64,000 nt of DNA from Bacillus_BD sp963787345 (GTDB taxonomy: Bacteria; Bacillota; Bacilli; Bacillales; Cytobacillaceae): positions 1 to 64,000 of the forward strand of contig CAWBCW010000036.1 of the NCBI GenBank assembly GCA_963787345.1, read 5' to 3'. Each line of letters starts with the position of its first letter. Positions within the stretch are counted from its first letter, which is position 1. The notes below the pieces were generated by a model. That model saw only the letters and a program-made list of their open reading frames with translations, had not been told where the DNA came from and made no database searches. Shown in pieces: positions 56,356 to 64,000 of the stretch. A program made the translations under genes and the position numbers.

Positions 56356-57429
56356 TTAATTTCGATGCATTTTAAACTTTAAATAAAGCTCGTTATAATA
56401 GGCAAGCATTTCTTTCCCTAGATCCTCATACACTTCAAGCTTTTCGGTTAGCTCTTCTGGTGGATAAAATCGTTCATCGTTCACTACCTCTTCGTCCAAC
56501 AGCTCCAGCGCTGCTAGATTTGGAGTTGAGTAACTAACATAATCTGTATTTTGTGCCGCGTTTTCAGGGTCTAACATAAAATTAATAAACTTGTGTGCCC
56601 CCTCTACATTCTTCGCGGTTTTCGGGATGACCATATTATCGAACCAAAGATTGGAGCCTTCCTCTGGAACAACATAATCCAATTTATCATTTTCCCACAT
56701 GATATCAGCGGCATCTCCTGACCATACAACGCCGATCGCAGCTTCTTCATTGGCCATCAACAGTTTAATTTCATCGCCGACAATCGCTTTTAAGTTAGGA
56801 GTTAACGTGTCCAACTTAGCCTTCGCTTCAAGTAAATGATCTTTATTTTTATCATTTAGAGAATAATAAAGACTATTTAAGCCAATTCCAATCACTTCAC
56901 GGGCACCGTCTACCATTAAAATGTCATTTTTCAATGCTGGATTCCATAAATCGTTCCACCCCTTTAACTCAATATCCCCGAGCAATTCTGGATTAAAGAC
57001 AATTCCGACTGTACCCCAGAAATAAGGTATGGAATAGTGATTCCCAGGATCAAATGACAGATCCATAAATCGTGGGTCAATATGTGTTAAATTCGGTAGC
57101 TTCGAGTGATCGAGGGAAATCAATAAATCCTCATCAATCATTTTTTCAATCATGTATTCTGACGGAACCGCGACATCATAAGTCGTGCCACCTTGTTGGA
57201 TTTTCGTTAGCATTGACTCATTAGAATCAAAGGTTTCATAAACTACTTTTATTCCAGTTTCCTCTTCAAATTTATCAATTAAGTCTTCATCAATATAATC
57301 TCCCCAGTTAAAAACCGTGAGTGTATTTCCTGATGAATAGCCTTCTGAAGAATTTAACCGGTTAACCCAAAACACAAATAACAAGGATACGATGATAATG
57401 AAGGTAAACGCCTGAATGAGTTTTTTCAT
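56356..57429 (-). CDS. potD: Polyamine ABC transporter substrate-binding protein PotD
   Basis: A spermidine/putrescine-binding protein of 357 aa (TLTVFNWGDYIDEDLIDKFEEETGIKV; YDVAVPSEYMIEKM; GVVWSGDAADIMWEN). The N-terminus is a hydrophobic helix (about 4-22) but has no lipobox cysteine, so it would be anchored by an uncleaved helix or released, unlike many Firmicute PotDs. Four-base overlap with potC. Confidence 0.93.
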   Translation of the reverse strand: MKKLIQAFTFIIIVSLLFVFWVNRLNSSEGYSSGNTLTVFNWGDYIDEDLIDKFEEETGIKVVYETFDSNESMLTKIQQGGTTYDVAVPSEYMIEKMIDEDLLISLDHSKLPNLTHIDPRFMDLSFDPGNHYSIPYFWGTVGIVFNPELLGDIELKGWNDLWNPALKNDILMVDGAREVIGIGLNSLYYSLNDKNKDHLLEAKAKLDTLTPNLKAIVGDEIKLLMANEEAAIGVVWSGDAADIMWENDKLDYVVPEEGSNLWFDNMVIPKTAKNVEGAHKFINFMLDPENAAQNTDYVSYSTPNLAALELLDEEVVNDERFYPPEELTEKLEVYEDLGKEMLAYYNELYLKFKMHRN

Positions 57430-58226
57430 TTTTTTCGTACCCCCATTCTAGATGAGCGTTTATAACGTTGATTCATAAAATAATAACCAATGACAAGCAA
57501 CATCGTAAATAAAAATAACAATGTCGACAATGCATTAATTTCTAATGAAACTCCTCTTCTTGCCATTGAATAGATCTCAACAGATAAAGTCGTAAATCCA
57601 TTTCCCGTTACAAAGAATGTGACCGCAAAGTCGTCCAATGAATAAGTTAAAGCCATGAAGAAGCCAGCAAAAATTCCAGGATTAATGTAAGGAATCATTA
57701 CTTTTGTTAATACATCCCAGCGGCTTGCCCCTAAATCCCGGGCCGCATCAATAAGACTCGAACTCATTTCCTGTATTTTTGGCAGTACCATAATCACGAC
57801 AATTGGAACACTAAAAGCAATATGTGACAGTAAAACAGAGGTAAAGCCTAATTTAATTCCCAACATCGTAAACGTAATTAAAAACGAAGCACCGATAATA
57901 ACGTCAGGACTGACAATTAAGACATTATTTAACGATAATAATGTGTTTTTTGCTTGTCTTCTTTTTACATAAGAAATTCCGAGTGCCCCAATCACTCCGA
58001 TGATCGTTGAAATCACTGCAGATAATAAGGCAATAATAATCGTATTAAGCACGATAATTAACATTCTCGTATTCCCGAATAACTCCTTATACCAATCCAA
58101 TGTGAACCCTTCAAAATCAAACATCGTCCCGCCACTATTAAACGAGTAAAAAATTAGGTAAAAGATCGGTGCATAGAGGATGAAAAAGACAAGAATTAGA
58201 TAGAGCGTTGAAAACTTAAGCTTCAA
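57426..58226 (-). CDS. potC: Polyamine ABC transporter permease PotC
   Basis: A BPD-transp-1 permease of 266 aa with six helices; AARDLGASRWDVLTKVMIPYINPGI is the EAA loop that contacts PotA. It overlaps potB and potD by four bases. Confidence 0.94.
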   Translation of the reverse strand: MKLKFSTLYLILVFFILYAPIFYLIFYSFNSGGTMFDFEGFTLDWYKELFGNTRMLIIVLNTIIIALLSAVISTIIGVIGALGISYVKRRQAKNTLLSLNNVLIVSPDVIIGASFLITFTMLGIKLGFTSVLLSHIAFSVPIVVIMVLPKIQEMSSSLIDAARDLGASRWDVLTKVMIPYINPGIFAGFFMALTYSLDDFAVTFFVTGNGFTTLSVEIYSMARRGVSLEINALSTLLFLFTMLLVIGYYFMNQRYKRSSRMGVRKK

Positions 58227-59029
58227 ATTCTTCCCCTCCTTTTATTACCCGTTATCATCATAATGATGAACATGGCAATAATCAGGAATACAGCAATCAC
58301 AGCCCCCATCCCCCAGTTCTGGGTAACGAGAAAATGCTGTTCAATCGCCGTCCCTAAAGTGATTACTCGATTCCCTGCAATCAATCTTGTTAACATGAAC
58401 AGAGATAGAGCTGGGATAAAGACAACTTGACACCCCGACTTGACCCCATCCAATGTTAACGGAAAAACTACCCGACGGAATGTCGTCCATTTGGATGCTC
58501 CTAAGTCAAAGGAGGCATCGGTTAACGTCGGATTTAATTTATCCAATGAATTAAAAATCGGTAAAATCATAAATGGAATAAAGACATACACAGATACAAA
58601 CACGAAACTAAAATCAGTAAACAAGATCTGCTTTGTGCCAACCCCAATCGTTTCAAGAAAGGCATTTGCAATCCCATACGTACCAAAAATCCCAAGGAAT
58701 GCATAAGCTTTTAAAAGCAAGTTAATCCAAGATGGTAAAATAATTAGCAATAACCAAAGCTGCTTATGTTTTGTTTTTGTTAAAAAATAAGCCGTTGGAT
58801 AACCGATTAAAAGCGAGAAGGCTGTTATTAAAAAGGCATACCAAAACGAACTAATCGTCATTTGTAGATAAACAGGCGTGAAAAAATTAACATAATTGGA
58901 TAACGTAAAATTTCCATGAATATCTAAAAAAGAGTAATAAATAACGAGTAGAATCGGTGCAACAACAAACAAGGCGATCCAAAGCATATATGGAACAAGG
59001 TATAGGTTCCGTGTTTGCTGATTATTCAT
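58223..59029 (-). CDS. potB: Polyamine ABC transporter permease PotB
   Basis: A permease of 268 aa with six helices; DASFDLGASKWTTFRRVVFPLTLDG is the EAA loop. I chose the ATG at 59029, inside the last codons of potA with GGTGATGATC before it; the open frame extends to 59083. Confidence 0.93.
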   Translation of the reverse strand: MNNQQTRNLYLVPYMLWIALFVVAPILLVIYYSFLDIHGNFTLSNYVNFFTPVYLQMTISSFWYAFLITAFSLLIGYPTAYFLTKTKHKQLWLLLIILPSWINLLLKAYAFLGIFGTYGIANAFLETIGVGTKQILFTDFSFVFVSVYVFIPFMILPIFNSLDKLNPTLTDASFDLGASKWTTFRRVVFPLTLDGVKSGCQVVFIPALSLFMLTRLIAGNRVITLGTAIEQHFLVTQNWGMGAVIAVFLIIAMFIIMMITGNKRRGRI

Positions 59030-60122
59030 GATCATCACCATATGCTTCAAGTCGTTTATCAAACTCTTCTTCGGTTTCACCAAGCCTCATCACATGGATC
59101 GCCTCTTGTTCAAAGTCTAAGCCAATTTTGTCACCGACTTTTACCCTTTTTGTTGAATGGACAAGCCACTCGTTTTCATCTTCGTCAAAACAGCAAATTT
59201 CATAATGAACCCCACGGAAAAGCAGTGAATCGACGCGAGCAATGAACTTCCCTTTTTCTGCTGTCGTAATTTCTAAATCCTCCGGCCGAATCACAATTTC
59301 AACCTTTTCATTTCGATTGAACCCTTGGTCGACACAATCGAACTCTCTGCCAACAAACTCGACAAGAAAATCCTCTTTCATAATGCCGGAAACAATATTG
59401 GACTCGCCAATAAAGTCTGCCACAAATCGATTGATTGGTTCATCGTAAATATCTGTTGGTGTCCCGCTTTGCTCAACTTTCCCATTATTTATGACGAAAA
59501 TTTCATCTGACATCGCAAGTGCTTCTTCCTGATCATGAGTAACAAAAATAAATGTGATACCGAGGCGTCGCTGAAGCTCTTTCAATTCATATTGCATTTC
59601 AGTACGCAGCTTTAAATCAAGAGCTGATAACGGCTCATCGAGAAGAATCACTTCAGGTTCATTGACAATCGCACGGGCAATGGCTACCCTTTGCCTTTGA
59701 CCGCCAGACATCTCACTAATTTCTCTATTTTCAAAACCTGCTAGGTTAACAAATTTTAAGGCTTCTTTCACTTTTTCATTAACCAATTTCTCGTTCATTT
59801 TTTTAATTCTCAAGCCAAAAGCTACATTTTCAAAGACATTTAAATGCGGAAATAATGCATAATCCTGAAAAACGGTATTCACTTGACGTTTATTGGCTGG
59901 AACGTGATTGACTAATTTATCATTAATAAATATTTTTCCTTCTGTAGGTTGAATAAAACCCGCAATGAGTCGTAGAATAGTTGTTTTCCCACATCCAGAC
60001 GGCCCAAGTAAGGTATAAAATTTCCCCCGCTCTATTTCAAAACTAACATTATTTAAAATAGCGGGATCCTGATCATATTGTTTTGTGACATTTTCAAAGC
60101 GAATGATTGTATTTTCTTCCAA
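59022..60122 (-). CDS. potA: Polyamine ABC transporter ATPase PotA
   Basis: An ABC ATPase of 366 aa: LLGPSGCGKTTILRLIAGF (Walker A), MSGGQRQRVAIARA, EVILLDEPLSALD, and a C-terminal TOBE/MOP-like domain (about 240-366). The start is TTG at 60120-60122 with GGGAGGAG 7 bases upstream. First gene of potABCD. Confidence 0.95.
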   Translation of the reverse strand: MEENTIIRFENVTKQYDQDPAILNNVSFEIERGKFYTLLGPSGCGKTTILRLIAGFIQPTEGKIFINDKLVNHVPANKRQVNTVFQDYALFPHLNVFENVAFGLRIKKMNEKLVNEKVKEALKFVNLAGFENREISEMSGGQRQRVAIARAIVNEPEVILLDEPLSALDLKLRTEMQYELKELQRRLGITFIFVTHDQEEALAMSDEIFVINNGKVEQSGTPTDIYDEPINRFVADFIGESNIVSGIMKEDFLVEFVGREFDCVDQGFNRNEKVEIVIRPEDLEITTAEKGKFIARVDSLLFRGVHYEICCFDEDENEWLVHSTKRVKVGDKIGLDFEQEAIHVMRLGETEEEFDKRLEAYGDDHE

Positions 60123-60470
60123 TCTTTACTCCTCCCAATATAAAAATTTTTACCCTAAGAATTGACCCAATCTTATAATGCTTAATGTGGTAAAACCACA
60201 CGTTCTTAAGTGTACAATTATTAAAGAGAAAGTTAAATACAAAGATTTAAAAATATCCTGATATAACGGTTTTTCCCCTCGGCTTTTTTATCGCCGAAAA
60301 TAATCAGCCTTGAATATTTTTTTGACAAAAGAACATACTGTATATAAATGCTATATCTCTACAACAAACAATAAGTCCTTAGTCTGAATTTCCAAATAAT
60401 GTTTGACAATTTTGTGAACTTTCTGAATAATAGAGATACAAATATGATTTATATAGGAGGTTGTCCATAA
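60123..60470. other. Divergent intergenic region between potA and a small membrane protein gene
   Basis: About 350 bases with no gene. It includes a GTGTGGTTTTACCACA-type hairpin upstream of potA, a short CGGC/GCCG hairpin, and the plus-strand promoter at 60403. A potA promoter could not be fixed. Confidence 0.5.
60403..60431 (+). promoter_or_regulatory. Promoter with shared TTGACAATTTTGTGAAC element (copy A)
   Basis: TTGACA (60403-60408), 17-base spacer and AATAAT (60426-60431). The 17 bases from TTGACA are identical to those at 60817, and 16 of 17 match those at 12316. Confidence 0.7.
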
Positions 60471-60743
60471 ATGAACTCGCATGGGAAAATTATTTTTATA
60501 ACAAAGCTTAGTGCACTTCTTCTATTCTTTATTGGAGCGATCATATTGCTCTATGGCATTACAGCCAACTATAGTTCAATTATTGGAATTGGAATTGGCG
60601 TAGAATTGGGGGCCATCTTCATCGTTCTTCTTGGAATGTTCTTTGTGGCAACAGAGGAAATGGTTGAAACAACATTCAAAGGCGTTGTAACCACATCAAA
60701 TAGAAAAGAAAAACAACCTCATTTGCATTTAATTAAGAGATAA
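60471..60743 (+). CDS. Small two-TM membrane protein A (paralogue pair)
   Basis: A 90-residue protein with two helices (about 10-30 and 35-62) and a basic tail (RKEKQPHLHLIKR). GIGIGVELGAIFIVLLGMFFVATEEM aligns with GIGVGAVMGAVFIFLIGMFLIAAEEM in the next gene, so the two are paralogues. GGAGG precedes the ATG. No known family is recognised. Neighbouring qox genes are convergent, so no operon link. Confidence 0.75.
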   Translation: MNSHGKIIFITKLSALLLFFIGAIILLYGITANYSSIIGIGIGVELGAIFIVLLGMFFVATEEMVETTFKGVVTTSNRKEKQPHLHLIKR

Positions 60744-60816
60744 AATGCCTTTTGTTCTTCATCTATCAGACCACCGACATAACCTTCAAAGAATTTTTTC
60801 ATTATCCATCATATTT

Positions 60817-60845
60817 TTGACAATTTTGTGAACACTCTTGAATAG
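60817..60845 (+). promoter_or_regulatory. Promoter with shared TTGACAATTTTGTGAAC element (copy B)
   Basis: TTGACA at 60817-60822 starts the same 17-base sequence as copy A. The -10 region is weak (AATAGT with an 18-base spacer), or TAGTAT further on. Confidence 0.6.
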
Positions 60846-60871
60846 TATATTCTATAGGGGGAATGACGAAT

Positions 60872-61087
60872 ATGAATCCATTTATTAAAATGATAACAGC
60901 CACTAAAACAGCTGGTGCGATTATTCTCACAATTGGAATTGCTATTTTTCTATACGGAATGATTGTAAGCGATTACGTATTTGTTACTGGAATTGGTGTC
61001 GGAGCTGTTATGGGGGCAGTCTTTATCTTCTTAATCGGTATGTTCCTTATTGCAGCAGAAGAAATGATAATTAAAGGGAAAAAGTAA
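60872..61087 (+). CDS. Small two-TM membrane protein B (paralogue pair)
   Basis: A 71-residue protein with two hydrophobic segments (about 10-30 and 36-60) ending KGKK, a paralogue of the product of 60471. The ATG at 60872 is about 10 bases after GGGGG; the ATG at 60863 is too near. It ends before the hairpin shared with qoxD. Confidence 0.72.
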   Translation: MNPFIKMITATKTAGAIILTIGIAIFLYGMIVSDYVFVTGIGVGAVMGAVFIFLIGMFLIAAEEMIIKGKK

Positions 61088-61115
61088 AGAGAGCGTCCTT
61101 CGACGCTCTCTCTTG
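61088..61115. terminator. Bidirectional terminator between small protein B and qoxD
   Basis: AGAGAGCGTC and GACGCTCTCT arms with a GAAG/CTTC loop and flanking A/T stretches. Confidence 0.85.
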
Positions 61116-61121
61116 TCTTTA

Positions 61122-61403
61122 TTACATATCCCAAAGGAAAATCAATAGTGTACCTAAAATTGTAACTAAAGCCGCAAACATCATAAAAGCAACTTTACCG
61201 AAAATAAATCCTTTATCCTCAGTTTCGCCAGCATGCATGAATACAACAAATTGTAGAAATGCCTGAACAAAAGCAGTAATAAGTAAAATCGCCATACCTG
61301 TATTAAAAGACAGGTCGAAGAAATATACCGATAAAGCAATAACAGTCAAAAGGAGTGAAGCAACATAACCATTTATCTGTTTGGCTGGAAATAATTCTTT
61401 CAT
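61122..61403 (-). CDS. qoxD: Cytochrome aa3 quinol oxidase subunit IV
   Basis: Small three-helix subunit of the heme-copper quinol oxidase; AFVQAFLQFVVFMHAGE is typical. The ATG at 61403 (MKELFPAKQ) lies just after the qoxC stop; the open frame extends to 61451 inside qoxC. About 93 aa, close to the family minimum. Last gene of the qox operon. Confidence 0.9.
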   Translation of the reverse strand: MKELFPAKQINGYVASLLLTVIALSVYFFDLSFNTGMAILLITAFVQAFLQFVVFMHAGETEDKGFIFGKVAFMMFAALVTILGTLLIFLWDM

Positions 61404-61405
61404 TC

Positions 61406-62002
61406 TTACATCATTCCTTTCAAGTAGACGAAGCTGAAGATGAAAATCCAAACTACATCTAGGAAATGCCAGTAAAGCGAGAAAATGAATGATTTATTCG
61501 TCGTTCTAGGAGTCAAACCTTCTTTTTTCACTTGAATCATAATCATAACGCCCCAGAACAAACCAAATGTAACGTGGGCACCATGAGTTGCTAATGTTGA
61601 CAGCAAAATTGCTGTAAAGGCACTTACTTGAAGCCCTGCACCTACATTTACATAATGAACAAATTCATAAATCTCAACACCTAAGAATGCCAAACCTAAT
61701 ACAAGTGTAATTCCAAAGAATGTCATCATCGCTTTCTTGTTGCCAAGACGCATTGCATGAATAGCAAGACCGATGACAAAACTACTCGTTAACAGGAGAA
61801 ATGTTTCAATTAGAATTGGCGTGATTTCAAAAATTTCCGCTCCAGTTGGTCCATTTCCAGTTCGATGTTCTAACGTAAAATAACATGTAAATAGTGTTGC
61901 AAATAGCATGATTTCACACGCAAGGAACACCCAAAAACCAAATATATTTATATCATTTTGTTTTGTACTATATTCTAATGGGAGCGAGTGATCCGTTTTC
62001 AT
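61406..62002 (-). CDS. qoxC: Cytochrome aa3 quinol oxidase subunit III
   Basis: A five-helix subunit of the terminal oxidase, 198 aa. FGFWVFLACEIMLFATLFTCYF, ATHGAHVTFGLFWG and YWHFLDVVWIFIFSFVYL are subunit III motifs. It overlaps the stop of qoxB by one base, implying coupling. Confidence 0.96.
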   Translation of the reverse strand: MKTDHSLPLEYSTKQNDINIFGFWVFLACEIMLFATLFTCYFTLEHRTGNGPTGAEIFEITPILIETFLLLTSSFVIGLAIHAMRLGNKKAMMTFFGITLVLGLAFLGVEIYEFVHYVNVGAGLQVSAFTAILLSTLATHGAHVTFGLFWGVMIMIQVKKEGLTPRTTNKSFIFSLYWHFLDVVWIFIFSFVYLKGMM

Positions 62003-63948
62003 CAGTTAGCACCTCGCAATTTCGTTTCAGTTTCTTCAATTTCTTTAACAGAAATATGATGTCCATCGTCTTTTTCAAATGAACGGATTGCCATAACTGT
62101 AAAGAAAGCTATCGTACTGATAATGACTAATGGCCATATCGCAAAGACGAACGAGAATCCCCATACAAAGAAGATTGCGCCAAAAATGAATGGTGCTCCA
62201 CTGCTATTAGGCATATGAATCTCTTTATACTTTCCTGGGAATAGTTCATGACCCTTTTTCTTCATATCCCATAACGGCTGTCTTGATGCAACCTGTGGTT
62301 CAATCGCAAAGTTATATGATGGAACTGGTGTATGTGTTGCCCACTCAAGTGTACGAGCATCCCATGGATCTGACCCAATGTTCCTTGGTGAGTAACGAAT
62401 ACTGTAATAAACATTGTAAACAATAAGCGCAAATCCAATTGCCATAATTCCTGCACCGACGAACGAAAGCATATTCAACGGACCAAAGCCAGTTGATTCA
62501 GAATACGTATACATACGACGCGCTTGACCATCTAGTCCCGTGATATACATCGGGAAGAAGGACAATACGAAACCAATTGATAATAACCAAAATGTCCATT
62601 TTCCAATTTTTTCATTTAACATGAAACCAAACATTTTTGGCCAGTAATACGTTAAACCAGCTAGCATCGCAAAAACAACCCCTGGGATAATCGTATTATG
62701 GAAGTGAGCTACTAGGAACATCGTGTTATGGTACTGGTAGTCAGCTGCTGACATCGCAAGCATAACCCCTGTTACCCCACCAATTGTAAATAACGGAATA
62801 AATCCTACTGTGTATAACATTGGAACAGCTAAGCGGATTTTCCCTTTCCACATTGTGAGTAACCAGTTAAATATTTTAACCCCTGTCGGTACTGCAATCG
62901 CCATTGTTGTGATCGAGAAGAAGCTGTTTGCAAGTGCTCCTTGACCCATTGTAAAGAAGTGATGCGCCCAAACAATTAGGGACAAGACTGAGATAATTAC
63001 AACAGAACCAACCATTGATTTATAGCCATATAAGTTACGTCCTGAGAATGTTTGAACAATCTCACTGTATAATCCAAATGCTGGTAGGATTAAGATATAT
63101 ACTTCAGGGTGTCCCCAAACCCAGAAAAGGTTGGCCCAAAGCATGTCCATACCGCCATTTGTTGTTGTAAAGAAGTTTGTTCCGAATAAACGGTCCATCG
63201 TTCCCATTCCTAAAGCAATCGCAAAGATCGGGAATACTGTTACAATAATTAAGTTTGTAACGAAAGACGTCCAAGTGAACATTGGCATTCTCATCAATGT
63301 CATACCAGGTGCTCTCATTTTAATAATCGTTGTGATCATATTAATACCTGTCAATAAAGTACCAAGACCTGCAATCTGAATTGCCAACATATAATAGTTC
63401 GTTCCAACAGATGTACTAAAATCATTACCCGCTAATGGGAAGTATGAAGTCCAACCTGCATCTGGTGAACCACCGATAACGAACGAAATATTAAATAACA
63501 TTGCACCCATGAAGAATAACCAGAAACTAATCGCATTCAAACGTGGAAACGCAACGTCACGCGCTCCGATTTGTAATGGAATCAAATAGTTCATAAAAGC
63601 CATAATGAATGGCATAGCCATGAATATAATCATGACAACCCCGTGAGTGGTAAAAATTTCATTATAGTGCTGTGCGTCTAAAAGTTTTGCCTCAGGCGCT
63701 GAAAGCTGTGCACGCAACATAATTGCGTCAACACCGCCACGGAATAACATTAGTAAAGCAGAAAGCAAATACATAATCCCGATACGCTTATGGTCAACTG
63801 TCGTTAACCACTCACGCCATAGGTAACCCCATTTTTTAAAATAGGTTAAACCTGCGACAATCGCAATCATTGTTAAACCAATGGCGACCATCGATGCATA
63901 AATCGCAGGACTTGGATGTGGTACGGCAAATCGTTCAAAGAACTCCAT
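62002..63948 (-). CDS. qoxB: Cytochrome aa3 quinol oxidase subunit I
   Basis: The catalytic heme-copper subunit, 648 aa, with about fourteen helices. TTHGVVMIIFMAMP holds a heme-a His, WVWGHPEVYILILPAFG the CuB His and cross-linked Tyr, AHHFFTMG the CuB His pair, and VAHFHNTIIPG the heme ligands. Accepts electrons from menaquinol and pumps protons. AAAGGAT precedes the ATG. qoxA should lie just beyond the right edge. Confidence 0.97.
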   Translation of the reverse strand: MEFFERFAVPHPSPAIYASMVAIGLTMIAIVAGLTYFKKWGYLWREWLTTVDHKRIGIMYLLSALLMLFRGGVDAIMLRAQLSAPEAKLLDAQHYNEIFTTHGVVMIIFMAMPFIMAFMNYLIPLQIGARDVAFPRLNAISFWLFFMGAMLFNISFVIGGSPDAGWTSYFPLAGNDFSTSVGTNYYMLAIQIAGLGTLLTGINMITTIIKMRAPGMTLMRMPMFTWTSFVTNLIIVTVFPIFAIALGMGTMDRLFGTNFFTTTNGGMDMLWANLFWVWGHPEVYILILPAFGLYSEIVQTFSGRNLYGYKSMVGSVVIISVLSLIVWAHHFFTMGQGALANSFFSITTMAIAVPTGVKIFNWLLTMWKGKIRLAVPMLYTVGFIPLFTIGGVTGVMLAMSAADYQYHNTMFLVAHFHNTIIPGVVFAMLAGLTYYWPKMFGFMLNEKIGKWTFWLLSIGFVLSFFPMYITGLDGQARRMYTYSESTGFGPLNMLSFVGAGIMAIGFALIVYNVYYSIRYSPRNIGSDPWDARTLEWATHTPVPSYNFAIEPQVASRQPLWDMKKKGHELFPGKYKEIHMPNSSGAPFIFGAIFFVWGFSFVFAIWPLVIISTIAFFTVMAIRSFEKDDGHHISVKEIEETETKLRGAN

Positions 63949-64000
63949 CCTTTAAGAACTCCTTTCGAGAGAAAATTATCAATCTATTTTTCGAGCGTAA

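Noticed and set aside
60403..60440. Full Rex operator at the small membrane protein promoter
   Set aside because: Only the TTGTGAA half is present; the expected TTCACAA half is missing.
63949..64000. 3' end of qoxA
   Set aside because: A possible in-frame stop (TGA at 63979-63981) follows YARKID, but too few codons are visible to assign it.

Overview
The window is chromosomal DNA from a spore-forming member of the Bacillaceae (low to moderate GC, Firmicute Shine-Dalgarno sites, frequent TTG/GTG starts, CIRCE-controlled groESL, the sporulation gene cmpA, quinol oxidase qox). Gene order over the first half follows, in inverted orientation, the Bacillus subtilis groEL-groES-ydiL-ydiK-rex-moaC-ydiF-tsaD-rimI-tsaB-tsaE block and the ydcK-cmpA-tex-ndoA-ndoAI-alr-ydcC-acpS-ydcA-ydbT-ydbS-cshA-murF-ddl block. 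Synteny statements come from memory of B. subtilis, not from a search. The species cannot be fixed from the sequence alone.

Layout. 1-6.7 kb: chaperonin operon, CPBP protease, YdiK, Rex, MoaC, ABC-F protein, a small membrane protein. 6.8-7.0 kb: an intergenic cluster of DnaA boxes. 7.2-9.8 kb: t6A-modification operon (tsaE-tsaB-rimI-tsaD). 10.2-12.0 kb: a large DUF4153-type membrane protein where B. subtilis has thiL. 12.3-16.4 kb: thiazole operon of the ThiH (radical SAM, clostridial) type, thiS-thiF-thiG-thiH-tenI. 16.5-22.8 kb: tRNA-fMet, 5S, 23S, 16S and eight upstream tRNAs, all on the minus strand. 22.9-38.3 kb: SprT-like protein, CmpA, Tex, MazEF-type NdoA/NdoAI, Alr, YdcC, AcpS, Pdp, rhomboid protease, bPH2 proteins, CshA, MurF, Ddl. 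38.7-50.6 kb: a large cobamide salvage operon behind a cobalamin riboswitch (btuF-btuC-btuD/cbiZ-cbiB-cobD-cobU-cobQ remnant-cobS-cobC-cobU-like-pduO-cblT-cblS-histidine phosphatase). 50.7-61.1 kb: a conserved unknown protein, MgtE, RodA-like SEDS protein, Dps, YibQ-like deacetylase, potABCD, two paralogous small membrane proteins. 61.1-64 kb: qoxD-qoxC-qoxB, with qoxA expected just beyond the right edge.

The most unusual structure is a dispersed, highly structured intergenic repeat of about 140-230 bp, with seven copies seen here. Copies have conserved palindromic ends and, in six of seven, the same orientation relative to the downstream gene: one end abuts the stop codon of the preceding gene or lies upstream, and the other lies just before the next gene's ribosome-binding site or leader. 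One copy supplies the last codons and stop of cblT. Other points of interest are the DnaA-box cluster, a cobQ lacking its amidotransferase domain inside a salvage operon, a 17-bp extended promoter sequence shared by three transcription units, a MITE-like palindrome at the end of murF, a REP-like palindrome inserted at the end of a tRNA-Glu gene, and absence of the sigB operon between tex and ndoA.

Two essential genes, groEL and alr, each carry an apparent one-base insertion. Base-level sequence errors are the simplest explanation.
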